Below are positions 1-12,009 of a stretch of 64,000 bases of DNA, in pieces; the stretch's first letter is position 1, and each line of letters opens with the position of its first letter. A model generated the notes under the pieces. That model did not search any database. It saw only the letters and a program-made list of their open reading frames with translations, and had not been told where the DNA came from. This DNA comes from Elysia chlorotica (taxonomy: Eukaryota; Mollusca; Gastropoda; Plakobranchidae), in contig RQTK01000111.1 of the NCBI GenBank assembly GCA_003991915.1, positions 671,654 through 735,653 on the forward strand, given 5' to 3'. Both the position numbers and the translations under genes were made by a program.

Positions 1-1834
1 ATTTTTCCCCGCCTCCTCACACACTTCATGCCATAGAACGTCATCATCAAGGCTTCACAGATTACCTTATATCCACCGTGATTCCCAGAGCTCAAGCCTG
101 ACAAGCGAATCAACCACTTGACTGACTTCTCACTCTGTATATAGTCCTCATAACGCGCGAGGCTTTGTCTTGCTGGACTCCATGCTTTGGCCGAACAGTA
201 TCTCCCCAGAGAAAACTCTATACTTGACTTCCTGCTCTATTATTCAGGCATGTAGGAGCAGTTTGGCTTCCTTTTACAGTGGTATTGATCTGGATCGTAA
301 AGATAACCCACGAATGGTCTATACATGGCTATTATTTATGATCGAAAATCATGACAAAATTTGTGTCGTGAGTTTCTGGAATATTTCGTTTCTATTTTCT
401 ATGAACTAAATTATTTTGAAAAAATACAAATTTTTCATTTAAATGAATTATATGCAATATAAATCGGCGTATTTACCTCTAACCAAGCTCTGAGTATATT
501 TATTTAAAAAAAAAAAGAATTCATGGATGACATAAAAATTTGCAGCAAGATACGGATTTGAAGTAATGAGTCTTTTAGTTGTAGACCTATATTTAAATTA
601 TAGGGTAAAATTGCCACATGTCGCTGGTATGATTACAATTTTAAATTATCCTGAAGCAGAATACTTTTTATTTCTTTCACTTTGAATCCTATTGTTAGAG
701 AAAAATAACGTTAAGTATCTTTTTCAAGATTTTTCCCAGGTTGCTTCCATATTAGTCAGTATTAGTTTATCTTATGAACATTTTTAATGGTTAACTATGA
801 ACGCCGAATAGTAAAAAGAATAGCACAACGTGTCTCAATTTTTAAAAGTAAATCATTCATACCAACACTTCTAGGACCATAGGATTTCGATATAGCTTCA
901 GTGTTCAGTAATATTAAAAGTTAATTGCAGAAAAAAAACCTCGGCTTTTTTAAAAATTCATTTTGAGGATCCTGTGTCTGACATTTATCTTTAATAGCCT
1001 CTGTAAACTTTTGTGTGGGCCATTTCTTGGAATCTCCTGTTAAACTTTATGTGCTTTTCTCATGTTTTCTTTTCTTTCACAGAAAAGAATGGATGCGGAG
1101 GGTGAAAATAATCTAAAGATTGTTTAATCTCGGAAGAAAAAAAACACGCATTGATTTTTATTTTTGTTAAAAAGAGAGCATCAATTGAATCTCACCCAAG
1201 ACAACAGAACACAAAAAGGAGGGGGGAGGGCGTTATGTGTTCCATATAATGCAAAAGGTGATTATTGTTAAAAAAGAAAGAGGACATTTTCTCCAGACCA
1301 ATTTATGAATTGAAATTCTTCTCAGATACAAACAATATTTTCTACCCGGAAGATGAGAACAGGGAAAATTGCAAATGTTGAGTTTGACCCAGACTGGGTG
1401 AACTCCTCCAGTTAATCTTTCTCTGCGACAGGGCGGAAAACCCTCCTACCCTCAAGAGGGCAGACAACCCTCCAGCGCCGCCAGTCTATCATTATGGAGC
1501 CCCAGCTGAAATACGAGTAGTTCCCCTTTGCACCAGTTCCAGCTATTTTATGTAGAAACAGGAGAACTATAATATTTAGCCAATAAAAATTCATCCTAAA
1601 GATGACAAAATACATTTATCCTTTGTAATTATTTTATTTACTACCCTCTACCCTCCACCCGTATAGTGTTTGAGCATCAGTAACAGCGTCAGACTTGCAA
1701 AATTTCACACATTTTCTAAGATTAATTCAGACCAAACCAAAGAAACACACCAGTGCTTTTGGAGAGAGGTTTCAATAACCATTGTCAAAAAAGGCCGTTA
1801 GTATATTTATTCTCCCTGAAATAGTTTAGATAAT
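1..1834. other. No recognisable gene
   Basis: AT-rich sequence with only short open frames on either strand. The minus-strand frame at 1412-1615 (67 codons) overlaps a GC-richer patch at about 1390-1530, but it has no recognisable motif or clear splice sites. No cyclase catalytic exon of the downstream-running guanylate cyclase gene was seen here. Confidence 0.6.
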
Positions 1835-2407
1835 TTAAGCCTCTTGATTCCCTGTGGAGCAAAGGGCCGCAGCAACTCCCCTCCACCGGGCTCGGTTTTG
1901 GCTGGCCCTCTTCAGCTCGGCCAATGTGGTACCGGCAGCTTTTATCACTCGGCCAATGTGGTACCGGCAGCTTTTATCTCTGCGTTGGTGCTTCTCCGCC
2001 AAGTCTGCTTCGAGCAGCCGGCCTTTCTTTTTACTTGTGGATTCCACTCCAGGGCTTGCCTTGTGGTGTTGGATACAGGCTTTCGAAGTGTGTGACCTAT
2101 CCACCCCCTTTATCAATTTTTTATCTCTGTCTCGATGGGGTTTGCTTCGATCTGGGACAGCTTCAGGCCACCTAACGTTGAGGATGTTTCTGAGGCATCT
2201 GTTGGTGAATGATTGTAGTTTTGTGGTGCTAGTCTTGGCCACTCGCCATGTTTCAGAGCCATAAAGTAGGGCCGACGTTACGTCAGCATTGACGGCCCGG
2301 CTCTTGTTTCGAACTGGTATTGTTGTAGATATCCTGATTGGTTTGAGGGTGTTGAAGGCGTATCTGGCCTTGTTGATCGTCACTGAAATATATAACACCA
2401 ATTTCAA
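1835..2407 (-). pseudogene. 5'-truncated LINE: C-terminal part of an endonuclease-reverse transcriptase
   Basis: A 190-codon minus-strand frame reads like the C-terminal end of non-LTR retrotransposon reverse transcriptases. It has a Y-G-S-E-T-W motif (ALLYGSETWRVAKTSTTKLQ), then FTNRCLRNILNVRWPE, and ends in RARWRGVAAALCST followed by a stop at 1835-1837. That pattern is known from abundant metazoan LINE ORFs. The endonuclease and RT palm/finger regions are absent, so this is a 3' fragment. The middle (about residues 85-150) no longer follows the family pattern and looks rearranged. A 30-bp direct duplication at 1917-1946 and 1949-1978 doubles part of the coding sequence. It is certainly inactive. 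Confidence 0.75.
1917..1978. repeat. 30-bp tandem duplication inside the LINE fragment
   Basis: The stretch ctcggccaatgtggtaccgg plus the next ten bases occurs twice in a row, separated by two bases. Both copies keep a compatible reading frame, so part of the LINE C-terminus is repeated. Confidence 0.85.
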
Positions 2408-2522
2408 GAAAAGTGCAACGATTATAAAATTGTCTTAAACGATAGATAGGCTTGACACAAATGAGTTCCCCATAAAATAATATGAAACTGATGCGATGAG
2501 GTCATTGGTTTGTTAATTGGTT
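2404..2522 (+). repeat. 119-bp direct repeat, left copy (target-site duplication of the LINE)
   Basis: This 119-nt stretch recurs without visible mismatch at 3680-3798 and brackets the plus-strand LINE remnant exactly. The simplest reading is a target-site duplication made during LINE insertion. Most LINE duplications are about 5-20 bp, so this one is unusually long. Confidence 0.85.
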
Positions 2523-3649
2523 TGGGATGTCTCACCCTGTCTGAAGCAAATTTGCTAAAACTGGAAAGATTGCAGAATGAGGCAATGCGGGCAGTCCTAG
2601 GATGTACTAGGGACACACATATCATCTGTATGCGTTTTCTGTTGGACCTGAGCAGCGTTAGAATCCGTCACAAGTTGGCGCAAGCAAAGACTTACCTGCG
2701 AGTCATGGAAAACCCACACCACCCATTGTACCCAAGTCTGCTCACACAGAAAGGCACCCGCATAAAAAGAGGAAAGTCTTGGATGGCAGAGGCAGAGGAT
2801 TCCATCAAACTGGTGTGTCCCATTGAAGACATCATTGATGGCAGAGAATGGATAAAGACCGGCCCTGAACAGACGGCTTTGACAAAGGTCATCATCACTA
2901 TGGGAAGAGATAGGAGGGAGTGTGCAGCAGCGGTCACTGAACAGGACATACGACAGCTCATCCATGACAACTCCAAGAGACATGATCCGATTATATACAC
3001 AGATGGATCAGTAAAAAGGGGAATCCAAAGTGGATGGGGTTTTGTCTGTTACAGTGAGAATAGGGTAATTCATGAAGAATCAGGGGCAGCTGCCACAACC
3101 ACGTCCAGTATGAAGATGGAAATAGAGGCCATTACAAAGGCGTTGGAATGGATCAAGCTTACACGACCAACCACGACACACGCCGTGTTCCTCACTGATT
3201 CGCAGAGCGCCTTAAAGAAGATAGAGTGCGGGTTCATGAGGATGGAATGGATGACAGCCATCAGACCCACTGCAATCAGTTCAATCACATGGATCTTCTG
3301 CCCTGGTCATGCGGGGGTCAAGGGAAATGAGAGAGCAGACAAGCTGGCCGGGAATGCCACGGTGAATGGCACCCTCAGATTGGATAAGCAGGAAGTACTA
3401 AAGGCTCTCTCTGAGCACTTGAGGAATGCAGAGGACACAGCGGCAGAGGACCAGCAAGCCATCAAGAGGATGATTGAATTGGGGGTCAGGAAAGGAGAGG
3501 GACGTGGAAGACAGCTCGTTGGGAAAGATCGCAGAGTACACAACCAAGTCTTGACGGGGACTGTCAGTTTGGACACACTTCGTTGCGTGTTGCAGAGGGG
3601 AGCGGAGCACGTATGGGGTTGCCCGTTGTGCAAGGATGCTGTTCCATAG
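2523..3649 (+). pseudogene. LINE ORF2 fragment: RT thumb region plus RNase H
   Basis: The open frame (375 codons inside the element; the in-frame ATG at 2510 belongs to the flanking repeat) begins with LERLQNEAMRAVLGCTRDTH, typical of the RT C-terminal region of LINEs. An RNase H type I domain follows. Its acidic residues are visible in order: D in IIYTDGSV, E in MKMEIEAI, D in FLTDSQSAL and D in GNERADKLAG, the last preceded by the CPGHAGV motif. A cysteine-containing tail (HVWGCPLCKDAVP) closes the protein. The RNase H core looks intact and the frame is undisrupted, so the insertion may be young, but without RT and endonuclease it cannot move by itself. Confidence 0.85.
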
Positions 3650-3679
3650 GACAAGTAAACAAGTAAACAATATAAATTG
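2523..3679 (+). mobile_element. 5'-truncated non-LTR retrotransposon with RNase H domain
   Basis: The insert between the two 119-bp repeats starts inside the RT C-terminal (thumb/connection) region, runs through an RNase H domain to a stop at 3647-3649, and has only 30 nt of 3' UTR. The 3' end carries two copies of aagtaaac instead of a poly(A) tail. This is the expected form of a 5'-truncated LINE insertion. LINE clades with an RNase H domain include I, R1, LOA and Ingi/Vingi; I cannot place it further by eye. Confidence 0.85.
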
Positions 3680-3798
3680 TCAAGAAAAGTGCAACGATTA
3701 TAAAATTGTCTTAAACGATAGATAGGCTTGACACAAATGAGTTCCCCATAAAATAATATGAAACTGATGCGATGAGGTCATTGGTTTGTTAATTGGTT
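3680..3798 (+). repeat. 119-bp direct repeat, right copy
   Basis: Matches 2404-2522 along its whole length and directly follows the aagtaaac-type 3' tail of the LINE. The identity between copies suggests a recent insertion. Confidence 0.85.
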
Positions 3799-3799
3799 A

Positions 3800-5438
3800 G
3801 AATCACGCAGGCACTCCCTTTATTGAATGTGTTTACTATAAATTGTATGGGGAATTCTGTTAGTGGAGCAGTTCTAACATCTTTACAATAGTTCCTGCAT
3901 TTGATATTCTTTTAGATATTTTTATGTTGGTCCCTTCACCTCTATTCGCCTAGAATCCCTTCAAGGAAACCAGAGATACCCCATAAATAGGTCGAATTAA
4001 TAATGAGGCTTCAAATGAATATTAGATTCTTAACGACAGTAATTGCTCGCGGCCTAATGTGATTTAGAATTGAGAAAAGGGATTAACATACAGCAAAGCC
4101 TGTTAATGACTGAAATTAACCTAGATCTATTATAGCGATAGCTAGTCACTTTAGATATTATAACTATTTTGTTGTTGTTGCCATAAGAAGATTTAAACCT
4201 TTCAGAACTAACGATTAAATGCAAGCGCTAAGCTGATCATCATAATATTGCTTCATTATGTGAAAACTGGTTTTGCTATGTTTCTGGTCTTCAGCATTAA
4301 TTTGTCCTTGTTTTCTGGCGCTGTTGCTTCCTAGGCTAGCTAAAACCTTAGACAGAGCTCATGAATTCCAACTGCGTCACATAACGGTTTGTGAAGTTTC
4401 ATTCATTATAATATGATTTGGAAAAGACACTGGAGTGATTGCTGAAAAAAACCCAAAGAAAATGTCTAAAGGTCTAAAGGTCCTTACGGCAGGAATGATG
4501 GCCATGGTAAATTTTCTCTGACTAAATCGAACCACGCTCGACAAACATGCTCGCATTGCTCGGGCTTAAAGACTCCAGAAAACTGTTTTAGCTTGCTTGA
4601 ATTTAAAAAAAAATTCACGCAGTTATAATGGTTAATGCTCGCTATGAACATAAAACTGCAACCAGCAACTCTACGATATTTTGGAGGGAACATCATATAA
4701 CTCAGCTGATTAGTGCTCTGGGCTGGGAAAATGAGACCTGCAGCTCGAATTTCAACTGGTGTACCCCATCTCCGTAGTTCATTGATCAGAAAAGCGAAGT
4801 CTCTCCTTAAAAAGAAAGTTTCTGAAGCCTCAAGAAAGATCCTTATACGGCGACTTGTGGAAATGACCAGTGAGTTGATCGATAATATTAATCTAACACC
4901 AACCTATTCAGTAGGAAAGATGCAGCGGCTTCAGCGGCGTTCGAACCGCCGGATCTCCCGCAAGAGAGACCAACGCTTTATACTACAGTCACCACACTTC
5001 CCATCTATGTAGCTTCCTGTAATTTCTTTTCTTTTAATCAATAACAATCCCTTAAAATGTTCAAGTGGCTTTGAATCCATTGAATTGAAGGACAATACGG
5101 GTGGCAAAGATATAGACCAGTTTCTTAACTAACATCTTTATCTCAAACAAGTAACCTTTACCAAAACTATACCTAAAAGAGCACCCCTTCCAATACCATG
5201 TTTGGGAAACCATCTATTGACAACATTTTTACTTTCGGCTTAGAGTCTCCTCAATCTTAGTAATTAGGCTTTTTACTCTGGTCTCGAAATTGCACCGCTG
5301 GGAACAAGATCAAGAAAATGTTAATGCAAGTAAAGATCAATTATGTGTATTATCTAGCTCTTAAGTTAATTGAGCACTTTTCTTTATTTGTACTAAAAGC
5401 CATATATATAAAAGAGAGAGGGGGAGAGAGAGAGAGGG

Positions 5439-5487
<49 letters not shown>

Positions 5488-6650
5488 TTGGTTGGGGAGA
5501 ACGTTTAGTCCTAGACGGCGCTAAGCTTTCGGCGCAAGCCATTCGTTAGACAAGAATTTCCGAAAATTTCATTAAATTCCCCAATGTTTATCCAACCACG
5601 GGAATTAGACAGAGCGGAGCTTAAGATGGTATAGTCAGTCACAGTGACTATTAGTCTATGCTTTCTCAAGCCCTTGGGAGGTCCGATCTGTGTTTCTGAG
5701 CTAAGAAAGCATAATATACAACCAGAGATGTCTAGCCTCCATTTCCCCGTGGTTGAGCGATATCCTCATCTAAAAACGATTTACATGTTATAAAACCTTA
5801 CAGAAGGGAAATAGGTTCTTCGTTATGTTTTATTTTTTGTTTCTACTTTTTTTTCTCTTAAACTACTTCCCTCCTTCCACAGTAATTGTGTTTGCGGCAT
5901 CGCGAACTGTACCACTGGTACTTTATTGCCGTCTTGGCGTCTTGCTGTGTGGTTGTATTGCTACATTGTTGCATAGCTTTGTTTCTGTATTGCAGTTCTT
6001 TTTGTGTACTTTTGTTTTGTTGTTTTGTTGTCATTGCTTTATTGCTGTATTGATTTTTTGTATAGTTGGATAATACTTGTTGCTAGCTATTTGATATATG
6101 TTTGTGTCACTTCAGTATATGATGAAACCCACAAAACCAGTGATATTCAGTTACACTAATTTTTTACGACCCTGTGGACCAGTGATATAAATGAATTAAT
6201 ATCTAGTCAAAGTTCTTGTAAGTTCTTAAGGAGGGGGGTTGTAAGGCGACGGGCTCCAAAACTAAAATCTTACAACTTGACATGCAGCTACCACACAGCC
6301 AGGACGTGCACTCTTGAGATCGCCTTGAACAGAAGTCACGTGTTCTGCCGACTGATCTGTCTCGATCCCTTTTTGGGCCAGGGCTCGAGGCTGAGCGATA
6401 AATCTAATCTTGTTACGGGAAGCCAACTGGACAAAGGGGCTTGAGTGGGTCACGACAAAATGCCCATTATTTGTCAGTTTACAAAATGTTTTTATTCGCA
6501 GACAATTGAATTACATCCGCCCCGGAGCTGGGCATTACTTCATTATTGGAGGCTTACGTGTAAAATAGCTTCATGGAACCAGCAGTAATGACATATAACT
6601 AAAACCCATCAATTTTATTCTTTGACACGTCTTTTCATCCCGAATGCACT
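3800..6650. other. No recognisable gene; AT-rich sequence
   Basis: No protein family recognised. The 99-codon plus frame at 4713-5012 is rich in K and R, but no domain or splice context supports it. The 82-codon frame at 5825-6073 is a leucine/phenylalanine/cysteine-rich translation of T-rich DNA. One (GA)n array is listed separately. Confidence 0.5.
5410..5484 (+). repeat. (GA)n microsatellite
   Basis: About 75 bp of nearly pure gagaga, with short G-run interruptions at its left end. Confidence 0.95.
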
Positions 6651-6654
6651 TTTA

Positions 6655-6790
6655 GAGGGGCGAGGTAACCGATCAGTAGGGCACACACCTTCTAACCAAG
6701 AGGTACCGTGTTCAAATACTTATCATGCCATCACTGGTTTGGTGGGTGTCAGTATATTATAATTGACTTGAGCAGAATAGTAGTCCCAGA
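6655..6790 (+). mobile_element. Diverged tRNA-derived SINE head
   Basis: The sequence gaggggcgaggtaaccgatc, then cttctaaccaagaggtaccg and a B-box-like gtgttcaaatac, resembles a decayed tRNA-like promoter head. It differs from the main SINE family of this window. The 3' limit is uncertain. Confidence 0.4.
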
Positions 6791-6899
6791 TCCCAATGCA
6801 GCTACTCGGTATCTTTTGTGCAGTTCGTTAGATGTCAGTATTGGCACTCGTCTGCGGGGTAAATTAGTTGCTCACTATAGGTGTTGAGAGCGCATATTG

Positions 6900-9820
6900 T
6901 GCATTATATCTGTAATGAGTAAATTTAAAGCGACTTGTGTTTCTTTAAGCGAAGGTCGAGTCACCATTGTATCTTAAGGAAATAACTAAAAAAAAAATCG
7001 GAAACAATTCTCTTTACGCAACAACAATAACAACAACAAAAGGAGCAAAAACAACAACGGCGATGATAAAAAAAAACAAAAAACAATGAACCTCTTTTTC
7101 TATAATTAATTTGTCACTGCAATACTCTTCATCGCGAATCACGTTTCTTTGTTCTGAACCTATCAGGGCCGAATGGAGATATAATGTTTCCAAATGCGAA
7201 TTAGAGCTTTTTGTTTACTGGCACCAAGATAGGCAATTGTCTTTCAGGAATGAATACTTCTGAAACTTTATCGTCTAAAAATTACAGATCGATACCGCAC
7301 TGACGCAGTTTTCACACTTGAGCTGAGCTTTTCATTTTATATATGAAATAATCATTCCGGTTCAAAGCTTATGTAGAGATGCTTGCGTTTACTCTGAAAA
7401 AAGCGCGTAACAAGATTTTAAAGACTTATTTTCTCCCTTTGAATACCTTTCATGATCAGTCCTATAAGTATAACTAATAAAAACAAAACAAAAAGAAAAA
7501 GAAAAAAGCAAAACACATTCAAAATAAAGCATTGAAGTGTTTTCTTCAATTTTTTAACGCATTTCAATTTGAAAAAAAAAGAAAACGAAAAAATTGTGTA
7601 GTCAAGAAAAACTACCCATTTCGGAGAAAAAATTTAAGGGTATTCAGTTATTTGAAGCGCTTTTGTTCCTCAGAGGCCCATATATTCTTTGACCGACCAC
7701 CCCATAGCCTCGAGTCTACCCCATGGTCGTGGAGCAGTACACGACTGGGATGATGAGATATCCCTTTACAGCCTCATGGCTGGTCCAAAGAGGGCGTATG
7801 ATGTTGATGATTGATTTTTTTGTAATCTAATGTATTGAACACCCAACTTGTTCTTATCTGTTGTTTTGCATCATTTTTTGTTTATAATAATCGCTCACTT
7901 CACTGTAAGGCTTGTTTAAAACGAAGCAGCTGTTTTTTATAGGCCTTATACAGCTGCAATGGAAAAAGTGGGGCTCTCACAAATGGGACACCCTAGCCTA
8001 CACCAAAATTGCTGATCAATGACTAACTTTTATTTCATTTATAGCAAAAATAGACAAGCAAAGTTAGACCACTATTTTGCAAATAAATCTATAAAAATTT
8101 GTAACTTTTAAGTCCTCAAACTTTAAAAATGTGAATTCGCCAATTTAAAAAAAAGCGATATAACTGGTTTTCCACTGAGCCCTTCAAAAGTTAACGATTG
8201 AAATGTTTTCTTCAATTTTTTTTTCAACATTTCAATAAAAAAAAAAAAAAAGAAAAAAAAATTCGTGAAGTCAAGAAATACTTTTTTTAAAAATAACTAT
8301 GAAGCAGTCATTATTACCTCTCTGTGAAACTAAACCCTTGGCACCAATATCTCATTAGTGGTGACCTTTGATTCTGCATTATGATTCAATATCAATATGG
8401 TATATCATAATTCTAACCTGAAATTTCTGAAAGTCAGAATAGATGGTAAAAGGGCAAATAAGCATGAACGAAAAGAAGAATATGAAGAATCTGTTATTTA
8501 GCGATAAAAGCTCGGATAGGTGTCGCTTTCCAAGATCCTTCACACACAAGAATTATCAATCATATTGATTTCAAAATATGACAGAAGCAACCCCAAACTA
8601 GGATCTAATCCAATGAAGGATAACAAATGTAGAGGAACAATAAAAGAAACATAGCGAAGACGAAGATCGAGCACCACTGTATTATTAATTTTATTACACT
8701 GAACCTCAGTTTGTTTTCAAATAATAAAGCCCCTCCAAAACAAAACAAACTACACAAAACACGAGTAAATATTCTAAAAAGATTTCTTGTGATGGTCTGG
8801 TTCTGATCAGTAAATAGTAAGCGCAGACCAGGTGGTCATTACACTTAGAAAAACGCCGCGTTAGTTAACAACTCGTCTTAGACTGCGTAAAAGACGTCTT
8901 GAGATGGGCCCACGCTCACTACGACGGTTCACTCACGATAAATCAGTTACTGCCTCATCACTTTACTACGTGGTGTGACATTGTTTACACTACACAGTGT
9001 AGCAGGTGGTGACTAGTGGTCACCAAAGCAGCTGTTTGTGGGATGCGATTCTGGAAAGTTCGAGGATATGCTCAAAGTCGATTCAGGCTTGTAAAAGATG
9101 GGGTGGTTATTGTGTAAGATAGGGACCGGCTTTTTCCCGAAACTTCGTGAACAAGGTATGAGGATCTAGAGATTTCTAGAGATAGAGTAAGAGTGATTAA
9201 TAGATGGGGGTTTTTTTTGTAGAGAGATGAGTGTTTATGCTTATGATCGTGTCGTAACATCTTGCCGCAGTGAGCGTTGTTATTTGCTGAACAAATAATA
9301 ACAGCATTAGTGAAGTGAAATGGCTGGGTACCAGAACAAAGTCTGATCCATTCTAAATCTAGATTGTTGTCAACTACTGATTGAGATCTAGCCATTGTTG
9401 AGTTGCATTTTAACCCTCAGACAGGGTGTTTTAAAAATTAATACAGTAAAATTATTGCGTTTCTTCAAAGGATATCTAGTATTCATTATTTTGTTAATGT
9501 TGGCAAGATAGTGTGTCCGAGTCTAAGAGAATTATATTCAACAAATATACCTGAAACAGGGACATGCTTTATCGAGACAACGCCACGCGGAAATTAGTGC
9601 GCCTGTAACTCGAGAGAACGGGGCGTAAAGGTTAGAGGAGTTGTGCAACAGATTTTCCACTCTCCCCCTTTCCATACATAGGGACCTAACATCAGACTCA
9701 TGTGACAGACTTCATAGCCAATTGCTGATGACGAGTTGGTCAAACCCAGACTATAATTAATAAATGATTTTTATCGTTTTCTATAATGTGATCGAAACTG
9801 ATCATTATTGCAATCCCTAG
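6900..9820. other. No recognisable gene; AT-rich with A-tracts
   Basis: Only short frames. A T-rich/A-rich motif at about 7530-7620 (tgttttcttcaattttttaa, then a long A-run, then gtcaagaaa) recurs diverged at about 8195-8290, suggesting an old dispersed duplication. The minus frame at 9072-9395 has no recognisable domain. Confidence 0.5.
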
Positions 9821-9828
<8 letters not shown>

Positions 9829-9890
<62 letters not shown>

Positions 9891-9941
9891 GTCTCTCTCT
9901 TTCTCTCTCTCTCTCTCTGTCTATCTCTCTCCCTTTCTCTC

Positions 9942-9972
<31 letters not shown>

Positions 9973-10032
9973 GAATATCTCTCTCTATCTCTCTCTCTCC
10001 CCTCTCTCGCTCTCTCTCTCTCTTTTTCTCTT
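9829..10032 (+). repeat. Compound (CT)n / (CTGT)n microsatellite
   Basis: About 200 bp of ctct repeats with embedded ctgt and ctat runs. The long translations from it on both strands are artefacts of the repeat. Confidence 0.95.
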
Positions 10033-10582
10033 TTCTATCTCTAGCCCAACACATGTCAATAATTTCTAACGACTTGTTTACTTCTCTTTAAGGGTGCGTT
10101 CATCACAATTTTGTTGCGTCCTAGTGACTGATTGGTAGTGAGTGTCATAAGCTCAGCCGGATTTGGACTGGTACCTTAGCCGATTGTTGCGTCAGAGATC
10201 CATAGATGGGTAGGAGGCTCTAAACTCACAATGGATTCCTTTTGTACCACTATTCACGTCATTCTCGACTCATAGTAACCCGTCAATGAATCTGTTTTTC
10301 CTTTTTCACATTTTGTGCGGGGGTGGAGCGCTTTTACGCTGGGTATCTTATATTAAACGAGATGGATCTCAACACGTTGCGAGAACATGTGCCAAAGTGT
10401 CATTGTCAAAGTAACGCCACCAACTTCGTCGCTGGTCGCTGAAAAGAGTTGTTGATGGGTTTTTCGCTCATTACTGCATAACAGGCTTACGGGAAAACAC
10501 GAGATTAGACTTAGGCTTGACGTTACGATTGATTTTAGCGGAGGAGAGAGGCATTGGGCAAGAGGCTTTGATACTGCATGAA

Positions 10583-10709
10583 AAGGACGGAGAAAGAGAG
10601 GAAGGAAAAGAGGAAGGGGGGGAGAGAGAGAGGCAGACAGACAGACAGACAAAGACAGAAAAAGAGGGAAGAAAAAGAGAGACAGAGACAGAGAAAGAGA
10701 GGAAGGAAA

Positions 10710-10752
<43 letters not shown>
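10583..10752 (+). repeat. GA-rich compound microsatellite
   Basis: gagaga, gacagaca and gaaaga runs over about 170 bp, interrupted by short A and G tracts. Confidence 0.9.
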
Positions 10753-11025
10753 AGTTACGGCAAGAGATAGAAGTTGTGCAAACAGATAAAGAAAGAGAGA
10801 TGACTGGAGACACTGAATTTAAGTTATAAACAGGAACATTAGGGGTGTGGAATATAAAAATCATACATACACAGAGTAGTTAGACACACAGAAGACACAC
10901 TTACTGTGGGATGAGCGCACAGTTTAAATACACAGTTAAATGCACACAGAGATAGACTGCGTGTATCTGACTGTCATACACATAGACAATCAGACAGACA
11001 CATACACATAAAGACTCACAGTAGA

Positions 11026-11275
11026 GTTAGCTGAGTTGGTTTAATTCCCAATATCAGCATTATATAAGCTATATTGTGGATGGGCCGCAAGAGTAGCGTC
11101 TGACAATTTTTGTGCTGCTACACTTGAGACAGAGCTGGGATACCATGACTCCTGTTTCAGCCGGTCACATTAAAATCAAACCGACCCAACCAGTATGGAT
11201 CTAAATCGCCAGGATTCAAACCACGGACCGCTTACGTCGGAAGCCAATGTTCTACCCCAGGGCCACCGCGCCCCC
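11026..11275 (-). mobile_element. tRNA-derived SINE (main family), nearly full length
   Basis: Read on the minus strand, it starts with a tRNA-like head (ggggcgcggtggccctgggg, then a B-box-like segment at about 11209-11224) and ends in a tail related to gatgttggacgttaaacca. This is the reference layout for the family found throughout the window: head, then a conserved middle (gtcagtttaatgtgaccggc), then cctgtctcgtgtgtggcagc, then the tail. Confidence 0.85.
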
Positions 11276-11280
11276 GATCG

Positions 11281-11284
11281 ATAC

Positions 11285-11345
<61 letters not shown>
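11281..11345 (+). repeat. (GA)n microsatellite
   Basis: About 65 bp of gagaga directly after the head of the preceding SINE. Confidence 0.95.
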
Positions 11346-11353
<8 letters not shown>

Positions 11354-11506
11354 AAGAAACGGTGAGAAATAGAAGGCGCACAAACCACAAACTGACATAC
11401 AGACATAAAAACACACACTTTATTGAACACAGAGGTATACTGCGTGTATCTGACTGGCAGACACATAGACACACAGACAGATACACACACATAATGACTG
11501 ACGGTA

Positions 11507-11642
11507 GAGTTAGTTGGGTTGATTTAACGCCCAACATCAACACTATAGGCTATATTGTGGACGGGCCCCAAGACATGATACCGACCTAACCTAACCAGTA
11601 TGAAACAAAATCTCCAGGGCTCGAACTACGGACCGTTACGTC
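11507..11642 (-). mobile_element. SINE copy with internal deletion
   Basis: Tail and head of the main SINE family are present (tttaacgcccaacatcaaca on the plus strand, then gggctcgaactacggaccg), but the middle third is missing. Confidence 0.75.
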
Positions 11643-11850
11643 GGCTGGTTGGTTGGTTGGTTCGGTTGGTTTAACATACAACGGCAGCACTATATAGGCT
11701 ATATTGTGGACGGGCCCCAAGACGGACGTCTGACAGTTTTATGTGCTGCCACACACGAGACAGGGCGGGGATACCATGACTCCTGTCTCAGCCGGTCACC
11801 GTTACGTCGAAAACCGATGTTCTAACCCAGGCCTACTCCCCTTCCCCTGA
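11643..11850 (-). mobile_element. SINE copy, head shortened
   Basis: Directly abuts the previous copy through ggttggttggttggtt. Tail and middle match the family; the region between the middle and the A-box is deleted. Confidence 0.75.
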
Positions 11851-11905
11851 CAGTTATGGTAGAAGAACTCACTGTGGGATAACCTCACAGAGCACCCTGA
11901 AGTAC

Positions 11906-12007
11906 TTGGCCTTCTCCTCCTCCAATCTTCTGGTCCTCTCATTGACGGTGATCTCTAGTTGCTCGCTGTACCGCGACACGATCTTCTCGATGTTGTCCGA
12001 CAGGGAT
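11906..12007 (-). CDS. Guanylate cyclase segment 21: start of dimerisation coiled coil (HNOBA-type linker)
   Basis: The acceptor is a strong polypyrimidine stretch ending cccccag at 12008-12010. Joined in phase 2, it reads SLSDNIEKIVSRYSEQLEI, then TVNERTRRLEEEKAK. This fits the signalling helix between kinase-homology and cyclase domains of receptor guanylate cyclases (family pattern N-x-E-x-x-V...R-T-x-x-L-x-x-E-K-x-K). The end is ambiguous. A donor at 11905 (gtactt) ends the exon after EKAK, where the family pattern continues with a T/D-x-L-L motif. A donor at 11883 (gttatc) would add YFRVLCE, which fits less well. No cyclase exon follows within the window. Confidence 0.8.
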
Positions 12008-12009
12008 CT

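Noticed and set aside
4713..5012. 99-codon basic open frame on the plus strand
   Set aside because: No family resemblance, no splice context and no supporting codon pattern; expected by chance in 64 kb.
9740..10054. Long open frames rich in RE or LS repeats
   Set aside because: Produced by (GA)n/(CT)n arrays; the same pattern appears at 10.5, 20.7, 34.4, 35.5, 57 and 59.5 kb.
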